Counted from the first letter of the stretch, positions 31,925-40,293 are shown. The stretch is DNA of 41,454 bases from Ichthyobacteriaceae bacterium (GCA_016744755.1 JADGDT010000015.1:1-41454), one strand, 5' to 3'. A program made the numbers and translations. Notes: generated by a model not told the origin, from the letters alone.

Positions 31925-32020
31925 GGGTACTCGACCCTGTTATATGAGGTACTCGACCTCGATTTAATTTTAACAACTTTACCTACTCGAGGTAAAACGT
32001 GCTTCCCCTTAGCGGAAAGC
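31925..32020 (-). ncRNA. Structured rpsP leader: four hairpins, three with CGAGU loops
   Basis: On the mRNA strand the leader has hairpin P0 (32001-32020, GCTTTCC / GGGAAGC with one G-U), P1 (31978-31996, TTTACC / GGTAAA, loop UCGAGUA), P2 (31946-31960, GAGGU / ACCUC, loop CGAGU) and P3 (31925-31937, GGGU / ACCC, loop CGAGU). P3 ends 17 nt before the start codon and could mask it. The stems of P1-P3 differ while the loops agree, which is what a repeated protein-binding site would look like. A ribosomal-protein leader is likely; whether it matches a catalogued one cannot be checked here. Confidence 0.6.
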
Positions 32021-32025
32021 GGGTG

Positions 32026-32033
32026 CAAAAATA
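32026..32033 (-). promoter_or_regulatory. -7 element of the rpsP operon
   Basis: TATTTTTG on the minus strand is an exact TAnnTTTG match, placing the transcript start near 32020, the 5' edge of hairpin P0. No TTG is seen at -33 (the stretch is A-rich on the mRNA strand). Confidence 0.65.
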
Positions 32034-32186
32034 AAGTTTTTTTTTGAATTGTACTATTGTTTATTTGGAAAATACTGTGTCTCAATCGAATATAAATATG
32101 TAATATGAATGTTTGCAGATTTAACATAGAAAAGACATTTAACTTTTTGTACTCTAAACTCTATTAACTTATAAGTCCTCAATATT

Positions 32187-32216
32187 TTGCACACCTATGT
32201 ATTATTTGTAATTTCG
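32187..32216 (+). promoter_or_regulatory. Promoter of the YebC gene
   Basis: TTG (32187-32189), 19-nt spacer, TAATTTCG (32209-32216): one mismatch to TAnnTTTG with good spacing. The leader would be about 36 nt. Confidence 0.65.
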
Positions 32217-32258
32217 CAAACGCAAATAATCAGGATAAAAATATAAATACATATAATT

Positions 32259-32969
32259 ATGGGTAGAGCTTTTGAACTTAGGAAAGGTCGTAAGATGAAA
32301 AGATGGTCGGCAATGTCTAAGGTTTTTACACGTTTATCGCGTGATATTACTATGGCAGTAAAAGATGGAGGAGAAGACCCAGACCACAACTTACGTTTAA
32401 AAATGCTTATCCAAAACTCTAAGGCTGCAAACATGCCTAAGGATAACATCACACGTGCAATTAAAAAAGCAACCGACAAAGGTGGAGCAGACTATAAAAC
32501 AATAATTTACGAAGGATATGCTCCTCATGGTATTGCTGTGTTGGTAGAAACTGCTACAGATAATCACATGCGTACTGTTGCAAATGTTCGTAGCTATTTT
32601 AATAAAACAAATGGATCTCTTGGAACTTCTGGTTCTGTTGAATTTATGTTTGAGCACAAATGTGTATTCAAAATAGAAAATAAAGAAGGTCTTGATCCTG
32701 AAGAATTAGAATTAGAATTGATTGAAGCTGGGGCAGAGGAAATTGGAGTTGATGGCGAAGAAATAATTATCTATGGTGGTTTCTCTGATTTTGGAACAAT
32801 ACACTCTGCATTAGAAGAATTAGGTCACGAAACTCTTTCGTCAGAATTTGAACGCGTTCCAATGGACGTTAAAAAAGTATCTGAAGCCGAAGAAGCAGAT
32901 ATTGATAAGTTACTAGAAAAGCTTGAAGAAGATGAAGATGTACAAAACATTTATCACAACATGGCTTAA
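32259..32969 (+). CDS. YebC/PmpR family protein
   Basis: A 236-residue member of the YebC family, which has a three-domain fold. Motifs seen: MGRAFELRKGRKMKRWSAMS at the start, AVKDGGEDPDHNLRLKMLIQ, then NMPKDNITRAIKKA and YEGYAPHGIAVLVETATDN. The family was described as transcriptional regulators, and more recent work ties YebC proteins to relief of ribosome stalling on proline-rich stretches. It is monocistronic: a promoter lies upstream and a 20-bp hairpin terminator downstream. Confidence 0.94.
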   Translation: MGRAFELRKGRKMKRWSAMSKVFTRLSRDITMAVKDGGEDPDHNLRLKMLIQNSKAANMPKDNITRAIKKATDKGGADYKTIIYEGYAPHGIAVLVETATDNHMRTVANVRSYFNKTNGSLGTSGSVEFMFEHKCVFKIENKEGLDPEELELELIEAGAEEIGVDGEEIIIYGGFSDFGTIHSALEELGHETLSSEFERVPMDVKKVSEAEEADIDKLLEKLEEDEDVQNIYHNMA

Positions 32970-32993
32970 TAGCTAATTTTCTTTTTTTAGTCT

Positions 32994-33037
32994 AAAATAC
33001 AAGGAGCTTAATTTAGTAATTAAGCTCCTTGTATTTT
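32994..33037. terminator. Strong terminator after YebC
   Basis: A perfect 20-bp stem with loop TAGT (arms at 32994-33013 and 33018-33037), followed by TT. Core AAGGAGCTTAA / TTAAGCTCCTT. Confidence 0.95.
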
Positions 33038-33040
33038 TTA

Positions 33041-33223
33041 GGGCTGAATTCTAGTAATCATCTCAATTTTACATTTCTCGTTTTGCCCTGTCTGCCGACA
33101 AGGCAGGCCTAACCCTAAAGGGAATCAAAAAATATAAAATTGAGATTTAGTTTTTTCAATGATTCTCCCTTTAGGGATGGGGCATAAAATTATTGAAAAA
33201 GTGGTGATTATTAGAACTTAGCC
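33041..33223 (-). repeat. Three-way-junction repeat, copy 3, interrupted by a mini-palindrome
   Basis: In reverse orientation this matches copy 2 throughout: outer arms GGCTAAGTTCTAATAATC and GATTACTAGAATTCAGCCC, hairpin A (TTTTTCAAT / ATTGAAAAA), hairpin B (ATCTCAATTTTATATTT with one mismatch in the right arm), and the complementary loops CCCTAAAGGG and CCCTTTAGGG. Loop B is interrupted by a 21-bp segment at 33090-33110. Confidence 0.85.
33090..33110. mobile_element. 18-bp palindromic insertion with a 3-bp CCT duplication
   Basis: Copy 2 reads GCCCTAACCC (reverse strand) where this copy has GTCTGCCGACAAGGCAGG inserted after CCT, followed by a second CCT. The insert is a near-palindrome (CTGCC / GGCAG). 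The clean junction and flanking triplet look like a tiny mobile palindrome. A damaged relative may lie at about 12271-12289. Confidence 0.45.
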
Positions 33224-33302
33224 TTTTTTAGTAATTCACTATAGAGTAGCTTTTTAGAACTATATTTGTTTCTATTAGTCATAAGTATAAATAATTACAA
33301 CA

Positions 33303-34028
33303 ATGAATAAAGCAGAAGTATTTGATACTATAGTTAATGAAAGAAGATCGATTAGAGTTTATAAAAATGATATTCCAGTTACCGATGAAGTGATGAAGAG
33401 GAGTTTAGAAAGAACTATCCTTTCGCCTAATAGTAGCAATATGCAACTTTGGGAGTTTATCGATATAAAAGACAAGCAGACAAAGGAGAAAGTTTCAGAA
33501 TATTGCCTTGGACAATCTACTGCTACAACGGCTCAACGTTTTCTAGTTATTGTTGCTAGACCAGATAGGTATAAAAAAAGTATAGAGCATAATCTACAAA
33601 ATGTTAATGATCCAAATAGTTTCGAAAAAGAAAAAAGTAGAAAAAGAAGAAGACAATATTATGGAAAAATAATGCCTTTGTTTTACGCTCCTGATCCTTT
33701 AAGAGTTTTGAGTCTTATAAAGAAATCTATTGTGTTTTTCACAGGGTTAAAAAGTCCAACAGTTAGAGAGGTTAGTGAGCATAGTAAAAAAGTTAGTATT
33801 CATAAATCACTTGGAATAGCTGCTCAAACTTTCATGCTAAGTATGACATCCGAAGGTTTTGACACATGCCCTATGGAAGGCTTTGATTCTAAAAGAATGA
33901 AAAAATTATTAAACTTAAATAGTTCAGCAGAAATTAATATGGTTATTTCTATAGGAAAACGAGACGAGGGCGGAGTTTTTTATCCTAGAGTTCGTTACCC
34001 TTTCGATGAAGTTGTGAGGACCATCTAG
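33303..34028 (+). CDS. Nitroreductase family flavoprotein
   Basis: A 241-residue FMN-dependent oxidoreductase of the nitroreductase superfamily. The N-terminal FMN-phosphate motif is ERRSIRVYKNDIPV, then SPNSSNMQLWEFIDI (the second FMN-contacting stretch), and near the end SLGIAAQTFMLSMTSEGFDTCPMEGF and VISIGKRDEGGVFYPRVR. It uses NAD(P)H to reduce nitro or quinone-like substrates, but physiological substrates are unknown. A central insertion (about 95-150, FEKEKSRKRRRQYYGKIMPL) is longer than in small members. It stands upstream of the PiT gene with a 167-bp gap containing the Pho-like site. Confidence 0.9.
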   Translation: MNKAEVFDTIVNERRSIRVYKNDIPVTDEVMKRSLERTILSPNSSNMQLWEFIDIKDKQTKEKVSEYCLGQSTATTAQRFLVIVARPDRYKKSIEHNLQNVNDPNSFEKEKSRKRRRQYYGKIMPLFYAPDPLRVLSLIKKSIVFFTGLKSPTVREVSEHSKKVSIHKSLGIAAQTFMLSMTSEGFDTCPMEGFDSKRMKKLLNLNSSAEINMVISIGKRDEGGVFYPRVRYPFDEVVRTI

Positions 34029-34116
34029 ATTTATATTTTACATTAAGTGGAATCATTTTTTAACTATATTTAAACTTCAAAATTTCAATAAAAGTGATTT
34101 AATAGATTGTTTTGTT

Positions 34117-34142
34117 TAACGATAACTTAACATACAACTAAC
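34117..34142 (-). promoter_or_regulatory. PhoB-box-like operator of the PiT gene: three 11-bp phased TAAC repeats
   Basis: TAAC occurs exactly at 34117, 34128 and 34139, i.e. GTTA at 11-bp steps on the minus strand. This is the same unit and spacing as at 27880-27916. A partial -7 element (CACATTTG, 34164-34171) lies 22 bp downstream. The orientation relative to the gene is opposite to that at phoB, so the effect could be activation or repression. Confidence 0.6.
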
Positions 34143-34195
34143 TATAAGGTTAAAAGCTTAGGTCACATTTGCTGAAAATTAAACTAAAGCATAAA

Positions 34196-36463
34196 ATGCA
34201 AGATTTTTACATCATTTTAGTAGTAGCTCTTTTTGCGCTAGCTGTAACAGATTTAATAGTAGGAGTAAGTAACGATGCTGTTAACTTTCTTAACTCAGCA
34301 ATTGGATCTAAGGCGTTCTCAATGAGAACAATAATGATAGTTGCCAGTGTTGGTATTGCTGTCGGTGCAACATTTTCTTCGGGAATGATGGAAGTTGCAA
34401 GAAAAGGAATCATGGATCCATCCATGTTTATGTTTTCTGAGGTAATGATAATATTTATGGCAGTAATGATATCCGATATCATTTTGCTAGATGTTTTCAA
34501 CTCTTTAGGTTTGCCAACCTCAACTACAGTTTCTATTGTATTTGAATTACTAGGAGCCTCTGTAGCTATGGCTTTGTGGAAAATAAGCCAGGGAGATACT
34601 CATGCTTTGGCAGAGTATATAAATACTGATAAAGCACTACTTATTATTTCCGGAATTTTACTATCTGTAGTTGTAGCGTTTTCTATTGGTGCATTTGTAA
34701 TGTGGATTTCTCGTTTCCTATTTACTTATCAGTTCGAAAAGAAAATAAAATCTGTTGGAGTTGTATTTGCCGGATTTGCATTAACAGCAATTACTCACTT
34801 TATAATTATAAAAGGTCTTAAAGGTACTTCTTACTATAAAGCAGAGCCAATACAGTGGATTTTAGAGAATACTACATATATTTTATTGGCATCGTTTGTG
34901 TTTTGGATAATTGTAAATTATATACTTGATAAAGTATTTAAAATAAACCTACTTAAATTTATAATTATTGTAGGAACTTTTGCTGTAGCATTGGCATTTG
35001 CAGGTAATGATCTTGTAAACTTTATTGGAGTACCAATGGCAGGATTAAAATCTTATGAGATTTACATTGCTGGAGGAAGTGATCCTACTATGATGATGAA
35101 TGTACTAGCAGACGAAAAAACATCGGTAAATACTTTATACCTACTTGGTGCTGGAATAATAATGGTTCTAACACTTTGGTTTTCTAAGAAAGCTAAAGGT
35201 GTTGCTGAAACTGAGCTGAACCTTTCGGCACAGGATGAAGTAACCGAAAGATTCGAACCAAATGTGTTTGCTAAAGCAATGGTAAGATCGTCAATTAATT
35301 TCAGTAAAGTTTTTGATAAATTCATTCCTGCAAGAATAGCAACTAAAATTGATGCTAGATTTGACAACAAGACAATAAGTTTACCAAGAGATAAGTCATT
35401 TACTCCACCAATGTTCGATTTAGTTAGAGCATCTGTTAATCTTGTTGTAGCGAGTATCTTAATTTCTATTGGTACATCATTCAAACTACCTTTATCTACA
35501 ACTTATGTTACTTTTATGGTTGCAATGGGTACATCTTTGGCCGATAGAGCTTGGGATAGAGAAAGTGCAGTTTACCGTGTTTCGGGTGTTATTAATGTTA
35601 TATTAGGATGGTTCTCTACTGCCGCATCGGCATTTACATCGGCTGCAATTATGGTTTTCCTTATTAATTATGGAGGTAGCCTTGTTAAGCATGGAGATTT
35701 TGCTATTATTGGAATTTTACTTGTTATTGCAATTGTTCTTATAACTCGTAGTTACATACTTCATTCTCAGAAAATGAATGAAACAGTTTCTGAAAGCAAA
35801 TTACGTAAACAAGATAGAATAGATATCAACGAAATTATAGATGAGAGTTCTGATAATATTTCTAGCATACTTAGAAATACCAATGCTCTTTTTTCTAGTA
35901 CAGTGTCAGGATTAATAATCGAAGACAGAAAGGCTCTAAAGAAAGCTAAGAAAGCAAATAAAGCTCTTAAGGAAGAGATGGAAGGATTAAAAGGGAATGT
36001 ATTCTATTTCATTAAATCTATGGATGAATCTAGTGTAGAGTCTTCTAAATTCTACATCATGACTCTTGATTACCTTCACGATATTACGCAGTCTATAGCT
36101 TATATAACTAAGTCTAGTTTCGATCATGTAGACAATCAGCATAAAGCTCTTAAACCTAATCAGGTTGAGGACTTGAAAAATGTTGACAAAGAGTTAGACG
36201 TAATGTTTAAGGATATTCAGGACACATTCGAGAAACAATCTTTCAACGATATTAGTAAGTTAATCTCTGATAGAAAATATATTCAGAATGATGTTGCTAA
36301 ACTTGTAGAGAAACAAATAACAAGAATTAAAACAGAAGAATCTTCTCCTAAAAATAGTATGCTTTACTTTAGTATTTTGTTAGAAACAAAAGACCTAATC
36401 GAAGCTACTTGGAGTTTACTTCAACTGTATCACGATTTTTATTCTGATACTAGAAAGAACTAA
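34196..36463 (+). CDS. Inorganic phosphate transporter, PiT family, with PhoU-like tail
   Basis: A 755-residue inner-membrane phosphate transporter. Both PiT repeats are visible: GVSNDAVNFLNSAIGSKAF near the N-terminus and GNDLVNFIGVPMAG at about 280, each the NDxxN-type signature that binds phosphate. About ten to twelve helices span residues 1-545. The C-terminal 200 residues are soluble helices (DEIIDESSDNISSILRN-like, then HDITQSIAYITKSSFDH) resembling PhoU/DUF47. I use the ATG at 34196 (MQDFYIILVV); the earlier TTG at 34169 overlaps the -7 region. It works with cation symport, usually at high Pi. A strong terminator follows. Confidence 0.92.
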   Translation: MQDFYIILVVALFALAVTDLIVGVSNDAVNFLNSAIGSKAFSMRTIMIVASVGIAVGATFSSGMMEVARKGIMDPSMFMFSEVMIIFMAVMISDIILLDVFNSLGLPTSTTVSIVFELLGASVAMALWKISQGDTHALAEYINTDKALLIISGILLSVVVAFSIGAFVMWISRFLFTYQFEKKIKSVGVVFAGFALTAITHFIIIKGLKGTSYYKAEPIQWILENTTYILLASFVFWIIVNYILDKVFKINLLKFIIIVGTFAVALAFAGNDLVNFIGVPMAGLKSYEIYIAGGSDPTMMMNVLADEKTSVNTLYLLGAGIIMVLTLWFSKKAKGVAETELNLSAQDEVTERFEPNVFAKAMVRSSINFSKVFDKFIPARIATKIDARFDNKTISLPRDKSFTPPMFDLVRASVNLVVASILISIGTSFKLPLSTTYVTFMVAMGTSLADRAWDRESAVYRVSGVINVILGWFSTAASAFTSAAIMVFLINYGGSLVKHGDFAIIGILLVIAIVLITRSYILHSQKMNETVSESKLRKQDRIDINEIIDESSDNISSILRNTNALFSSTVSGLIIEDRKALKKAKKANKALKEEMEGLKGNVFYFIKSMDESSVESSKFYIMTLDYLHDITQSIAYITKSSFDHVDNQHKALKPNQVEDLKNVDKELDVMFKDIQDTFEKQSFNDISKLISDRKYIQNDVAKLVEKQITRIKTEESSPKNSMLYFSILLETKDLIEATWSLLQLYHDFYSDTRKN

Positions 36464-36493
36464 TACCAAATGAACTATAGTTCATTACAAACT

Positions 36494-36529
36494 ACAAAGC
36501 CACTCAATAGTTATTTTGAGTGGCTTTGT
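36494..36529. terminator. Terminator of the PiT gene
   Basis: A perfect 14-bp stem (ACAAAGCCACTCAA / TTGAGTGGCTTTGT) with an 8-nt loop, 30 bp after the stop. The sequence after it is T-containing (TGTTATAAG). Confidence 0.9.
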
Positions 36530-36946
36530 TGTTATAAGAATATCTACTGAATCAATAAAATTAAAGTATAATTTTACCTCTTATAAAAATTTACTTGAAA
36601 GAGGATATATAGAGTATAAACTTGAGTATGTTGAGTTGAAATAATATTTACCTATCTGTAAAAAAGATTCTATGGGATTGGTTAAAGGCTCTATATATTT
36701 AGGATTCAAGGCAGTAGTTCTAACTTAGAATGCGAGATCAGCATACTTTTTTTGTGAGAGTAATTAATCACGACTTACCAAAAAGTATTGATATTTGTGG
36801 AGGAAATGGAGGGTTTGTTCTTTTGTTTTGATGATCCCAATTCTCTCTAAACTAATAGACATGAAAATTGGATTAATTATTAAGAAGAAATACAACGTGT
36901 AGGAACGTTATAGGCAGTTAATTAGGGTATCTAGATTAAATAAGTT
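36530..36946. other. Non-coding region, possibly with decayed coding fragments
   Basis: No intact gene. Two short stretches have coding-like codon order but no start: about 36572-36645 (YNFTSYKNLLERGYIEYKLE) and about 36739-36831 (HTFFVRVINHDLPKSIDICG), both ended by stops. They may be remnants of lost genes between the PiT and the small membrane protein. Confidence 0.3.
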
Positions 36947-37069
36947 CTAATTGAAACTCATGTAAAGAGTTGTTGCAAGAAGGAAAATGGCTAAAACATA
37001 GCCTGCTTCCAATAGAGCATTAAATACTAGCTCCCCTTTTCCGCTAGTTCGGTTGTTATTTTTTTTCAT
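36947..37069 (-). CDS. 40-residue single-helix membrane miniprotein
   Basis: The frame encodes 40 residues: a basic, polar N-terminus (MKKNNNRTSGKGELVFNALL) and one hydrophobic helix (YVLAIFLLATTLYM), ending SFN. An exact TAnnTTTG promoter element (TAGTTTTG) lies 37 bp upstream, and the 5' leader would be about 30 nt. The polar/basic start with a single helix is typical of small membrane regulators or subunits. I do not recognise it. It lies in an 820-bp gap between PiT and a nitroreductase. Confidence 0.5.
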   Translation of the reverse strand: MKKNNNRTSGKGELVFNALLEAGYVLAIFLLATTLYMSFN

Positions 37070-37105
37070 TTTACGGTGTAATAGATAGTAAAAATTTATT
37101 TAATG

Positions 37106-37113
37106 CAAAACTA
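37106..37113 (-). promoter_or_regulatory. -7 element before the miniprotein
   Basis: TAGTTTTG on the minus strand matches TAnnTTTG exactly. The nearest TTG sequences upstream are too close for the usual spacer. Confidence 0.55.
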
Positions 37114-37284
37114 ACCAATCTGGCAAATAATACTATCATTCCTAATGTTATCTTAGTGTTAAGTCGTTATTTTACAATATAATAAAACTGATCTGCTCTA
37201 GGTGCAACTAGAACAAGTCAGTTTATACTGTATTTTTTTTTAAAAAACACTATTTATAAACCCTAAAAACCTTTTTTTAGTAAA

Positions 37285-38031
37285 CTACTGATTCATAAAA
37301 CCTTGTTTCTTTAAAACATCTAAAAGTGCATTCGAGAAATTAACGTTGTTTTCCTTTGTGTATCTATTTTCAGTAAATACTTGAGCCAATGTTTCTTTAT
37401 TGTTCTCTTCTAACAAGCTTTTAGTAAGAGGTAAAGATTCTTTTTCTTCATAAATCTTATCTATTTTCTCAATAGAATAATCGTTGTATTCTTCAAAATG
37501 TATAACTGCATCAAGGGGTAATCTATCTGTTAACTCTGGCATTTCGTCTGGTACACCTAAAGTTATTGTAGTTACAGGAACTACACCCTTAGGTAGGTTT
37601 AAAGTATCAATAATTTGTTGAGCCATATAGTTAGTAGTGCCTAAATAGCAAATTCCAAATCCTTTTTCTTCGGCTGCCAAAGTCACATTTTGCGCAACTA
37701 GCATGGCATCGACAGATGCTGTGTAGAACGATAAAAAGTTGTCGTAACCTGGTTTTGCATCACGTGCTTCACACCATTTATTAAAACGATTAAAATCAGC
37801 ACAAAAAGTTAGAACAACAGGAGCTTGTTTAACCATAGGCTGATTGAAATGTGATGGAGATAATTTTTCTTTCATCTCCTTATCTCGAGTAACAATAATA
37901 CTGTACAACTGCATATTGCCAGTAGTAGATGCGCGTATGCCTGCATTCAGCACTTCTTCCAAGTCTTTATCCGATATATCGTCAGATTTATATTTACGTA
38001 TTGTACGGTGATTTAATATTGTATCTATCAT
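37285..38031 (-). CDS. Nitroreductase family flavoprotein (NfsA/FRase-like)
   Basis: A 248-residue nitroreductase-fold enzyme. N-terminal motif NHRTIRKYKSDDISDKDLEE, then RASTTGNMQLYSIIV (FMN contact), and GICYLGTTNYMAQQIIDTL with VVPVTTITLGVPDEMPE, the pattern of the NfsA/flavin reductase P branch, which uses NADPH. The C-terminal 60 residues (EEYNDYSIEKIDKIYEEKE onward) are charged and helical. I start at the ATG at 38029-38031 (MIDTILNHR) because a perfect promoter element at 38065-38072 leaves too short a leader for the upstream TTG. Substrate unknown. It differs clearly from the nitroreductase at 33303. Confidence 0.9.
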   Translation of the reverse strand: MIDTILNHRTIRKYKSDDISDKDLEEVLNAGIRASTTGNMQLYSIIVTRDKEMKEKLSPSHFNQPMVKQAPVVLTFCADFNRFNKWCEARDAKPGYDNFLSFYTASVDAMLVAQNVTLAAEEKGFGICYLGTTNYMAQQIIDTLNLPKGVVPVTTITLGVPDEMPELTDRLPLDAVIHFEEYNDYSIEKIDKIYEEKESLPLTKSLLEENNKETLAQVFTENRYTKENNVNFSNALLDVLKKQGFMNQ

Positions 38032-38064
38032 GATTGTATTATTTAAGCTCAAAAAAATTCAGCA

Positions 38065-38072
38065 CAAAAATA
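38065..38072 (-). promoter_or_regulatory. -7 element of the second nitroreductase
   Basis: TATTTTTG on the minus strand, an exact TAnnTTTG match, 34 bp before the chosen ATG. Confidence 0.65.
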
Positions 38073-38089
38073 TTAATTATTAAAATGAA

Positions 38090-38125
38090 AAAAGGCTAAA
38101 AGATTGTAAAATCCTTTAGCCTTTT
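38090..38125 (-). terminator. Terminator of the M3 peptidase
   Basis: A 16-bp stem with one mismatch (AAAAGGCTAAAAGATT / AATCCTTTAGCCTTTT) and loop GTAA lies 24 bp after the stop. On the minus strand T-rich sequence (TTTCATTTTAA) follows. Confidence 0.85.
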
Positions 38126-38148
38126 GCGATGTTTTTATTTAAACAAGT

Positions 38149-40293
38149 TTACTTAATAAAACCAGCTCTTCTAGCTAAAGCTTCAGGAGAAGGTTGTTCG
38201 CCTCTGAATCTTTTATAAAGTACCATTGGGTGTTCAGTCCCACCTTTAGTAAGTATGTTTTCTTTAAATCTAGATGCAGTTTCTTTATCGAAAATCCCAT
38301 TAGTTTTAAAAACTTCAAATGCATCGGCATCCAAAACCTCAGCCCATTTGTAACTGTAGTATCCTGCAGCATATCCTCCTGAAAATAAGTGTCCGAATTG
38401 CGTGCTCATAATGTCATTATTTACTTTATGGAAGATATTTGTTTTACCCATAGCTTTTTGTTCAAAATCGCTAACGGATATTAAATCTGCAATTTTTTCA
38501 TCATCAAGAGAGTGCCACTCCATATCTAAAAATCCAAAACTCAACTGACGAATTGTTGAATATCCCTCGTTAAAACTTGAGCTAGCAATAATTTTCTCAA
38601 CCAATTCTGTTGGGATAACTTCCCCAGTTTTATAGTGTTTTGCAAATAATTTCAAAGCTTCTGGCTCGCTTACCCAATTCTCCATTATTTGAGAAGGTAA
38701 CTCAACAAAATCTCTGTAAACACTTGTCCCCGATAAACTTCCGTAATGCGAGTTAGCCAACATTCCGTGTAAGCCATGTCCAAACTCGTGGAACATAGTT
38801 TCTACTTCTCTGAAAGTAAGTAACGATGGCTTAGTTTCTGTAGGAGGTGTGAAATTACAGATGTTAATTACTTGTGGACGTATGTTTTTACCATTTTCTA
38901 AACTTTGTTTTTTCAAAGAGTTCATCCATGCTCCACCTCTTTTGCCTGGTCTAGGAAAGTAATCAGTGTAAAATACTGCAACGTGATTACCTTGGTAATC
39001 TGTTACATCAAATGTTTTAACATCTTTATGCCAAGTTGGTATATTTGTGATTTGAGCAAAGTTCAATCCATAAAGCTTATTCGCTATTTCGAACATACCT
39101 TTTTGCACCTGATTTATTTCAAAATAAGGTTTCAAATCATCATCGTTAATATTAAATTTTGCCTTCTTAAGCTTGTTCGAATAATAAGACCAATCCCAAA
39201 TTTGTAACTCGTGTTTTGCTCCTTCTTTTTTCATGAAACTTTCAACTTCAGACTTCTCTTTAAGTGCAACAGGTTTTGCTAAATTAAGCAAGTCATCCAA
39301 AAAAGTTAATACCTGAGGTGCAGATTCTGCCATGCGTTCTGTTAGTACAAAATCAGCATAGTTGTTGTAGCCAAGTAATTTTGCTTTGTCATATCTAAGA
39401 ATTACAATCTCCTTAACAACTTCTCTGTTGTCATTCTTATTCCCATTATTTCCTTGAGCTTTGTACTCTCTATACATCTTCTTTCTCAAATCGCGATTAT
39501 CAGCATATTTCATTACTGCCACATAACTTGGAGCATGTAAAGTAAATACCCACGATGAGGTTAATTCTTTTTCAGTAGCTACTTTCTTAGCTCTAGCAAC
39601 TACATCTTCTGGAATACCCGATAATTCATTTTCATTCTTTACCTCTACAAAATTGTTATTGGTTTCAGCAAGAGTATTTTCTCCAAATTTAATAGATAAG
39701 CTAGATAACTGTTTGTTTATATTCTTAAGCTTTTCTTTATCCTCCTTATTTAAATTTGCTCCATTTTTCGCAAACGAATCATATATTTTATTAATTAATG
39801 TGGTTTGTTCTACATCTAAATTCAAATTGCCTTTTTGATTGTAAATAGTCTTAATCTTAGCAAAAAGAGCATCATTTAATGTTATACTGTTGTAGAATTC
39901 AGTAATTAATGGCGATGCTTCTCGCTGAGCTTTCTGGATATCATCATTAGTTTCTGCCGAATTAAGATGTCCTAACAGTGTACTAGTTCTTTGTAATAAA
40001 CTTCCAGACTTTTCGAGAGTCTCAATAGTATTTTCAAAAGTAGGCTCATCAGTATTTTTTATTATTTTATCTACCTCAGTATTACCAGTATTTATTCCTT
40101 CCTTTATTGCAGGCATAAAATGCTCTGGTTTAATCTCATCAAAAGGTGCAATACCAAGCGTATCAGTGAATTCTTCTAGCAAAGGATTATTACCTTTCAT
40201 TTTACTCTTTTCAGCATTACTAGAATTGCAAGATTGAATTCCAATAGCTGTAATAAGAATTATTGATATTCTAATTACTTTAAATTTAGTCAT
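38149..40293 (-). CDS. M3 family peptidyl-dipeptidase lipoprotein (Dcp-like)
   Basis: A 714-residue zinc peptidase. The N-terminal signal ends in a lipobox (IGIQSC), so the enzyme is probably membrane-anchored; the residues after the cysteine (NSSNAEK) lack the acidic surface-export patch, which suggests the periplasmic side. The long helical N-terminal part (about 40-350) forms the channel lid of the fold; the catalytic motif is HEFGHGLHGML (His502, Glu503, His506), with GTSVYRDFVELPSQIMENW placing the third ligand. It cleaves dipeptides from C-termini of short peptides. The length fits Dcp (about 680) plus a lipoprotein leader. It is monocistronic. Confidence 0.93.
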   Translation of the reverse strand: MTKFKVIRISIILITAIGIQSCNSSNAEKSKMKGNNPLLEEFTDTLGIAPFDEIKPEHFMPAIKEGINTGNTEVDKIIKNTDEPTFENTIETLEKSGSLLQRTSTLLGHLNSAETNDDIQKAQREASPLITEFYNSITLNDALFAKIKTIYNQKGNLNLDVEQTTLINKIYDSFAKNGANLNKEDKEKLKNINKQLSSLSIKFGENTLAETNNNFVEVKNENELSGIPEDVVARAKKVATEKELTSSWVFTLHAPSYVAVMKYADNRDLRKKMYREYKAQGNNGNKNDNREVVKEIVILRYDKAKLLGYNNYADFVLTERMAESAPQVLTFLDDLLNLAKPVALKEKSEVESFMKKEGAKHELQIWDWSYYSNKLKKAKFNINDDDLKPYFEINQVQKGMFEIANKLYGLNFAQITNIPTWHKDVKTFDVTDYQGNHVAVFYTDYFPRPGKRGGAWMNSLKKQSLENGKNIRPQVINICNFTPPTETKPSLLTFREVETMFHEFGHGLHGMLANSHYGSLSGTSVYRDFVELPSQIMENWVSEPEALKLFAKHYKTGEVIPTELVEKIIASSSFNEGYSTIRQLSFGFLDMEWHSLDDEKIADLISVSDFEQKAMGKTNIFHKVNNDIMSTQFGHLFSGGYAAGYYSYKWAEVLDADAFEVFKTNGIFDKETASRFKENILTKGGTEHPMVLYKRFRGEQPSPEALARRAGFIK

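Noticed and set aside
31897-32127. 76-codon frame over the rpsP leader
   Set aside because: It overlaps the promoter and the CGAGU hairpins and has no signal or conserved features; the repeated hairpins explain the sequence.
34169-34195. TTG start of the PiT gene
   Set aside because: It lies in the -7 region, and the family starts at the next ATG.
34207-35484. Antisense frames inside the PiT gene (34207-34500 and 35062-35484)
   Set aside because: They mirror the hydrophobic codons of the transporter; these are composition shadows.
36739-36831. Possible small gene with DLPKSIDICGGNGGF
   Set aside because: No start codon or promoter in frame and too short; noted only as possible decayed coding sequence.
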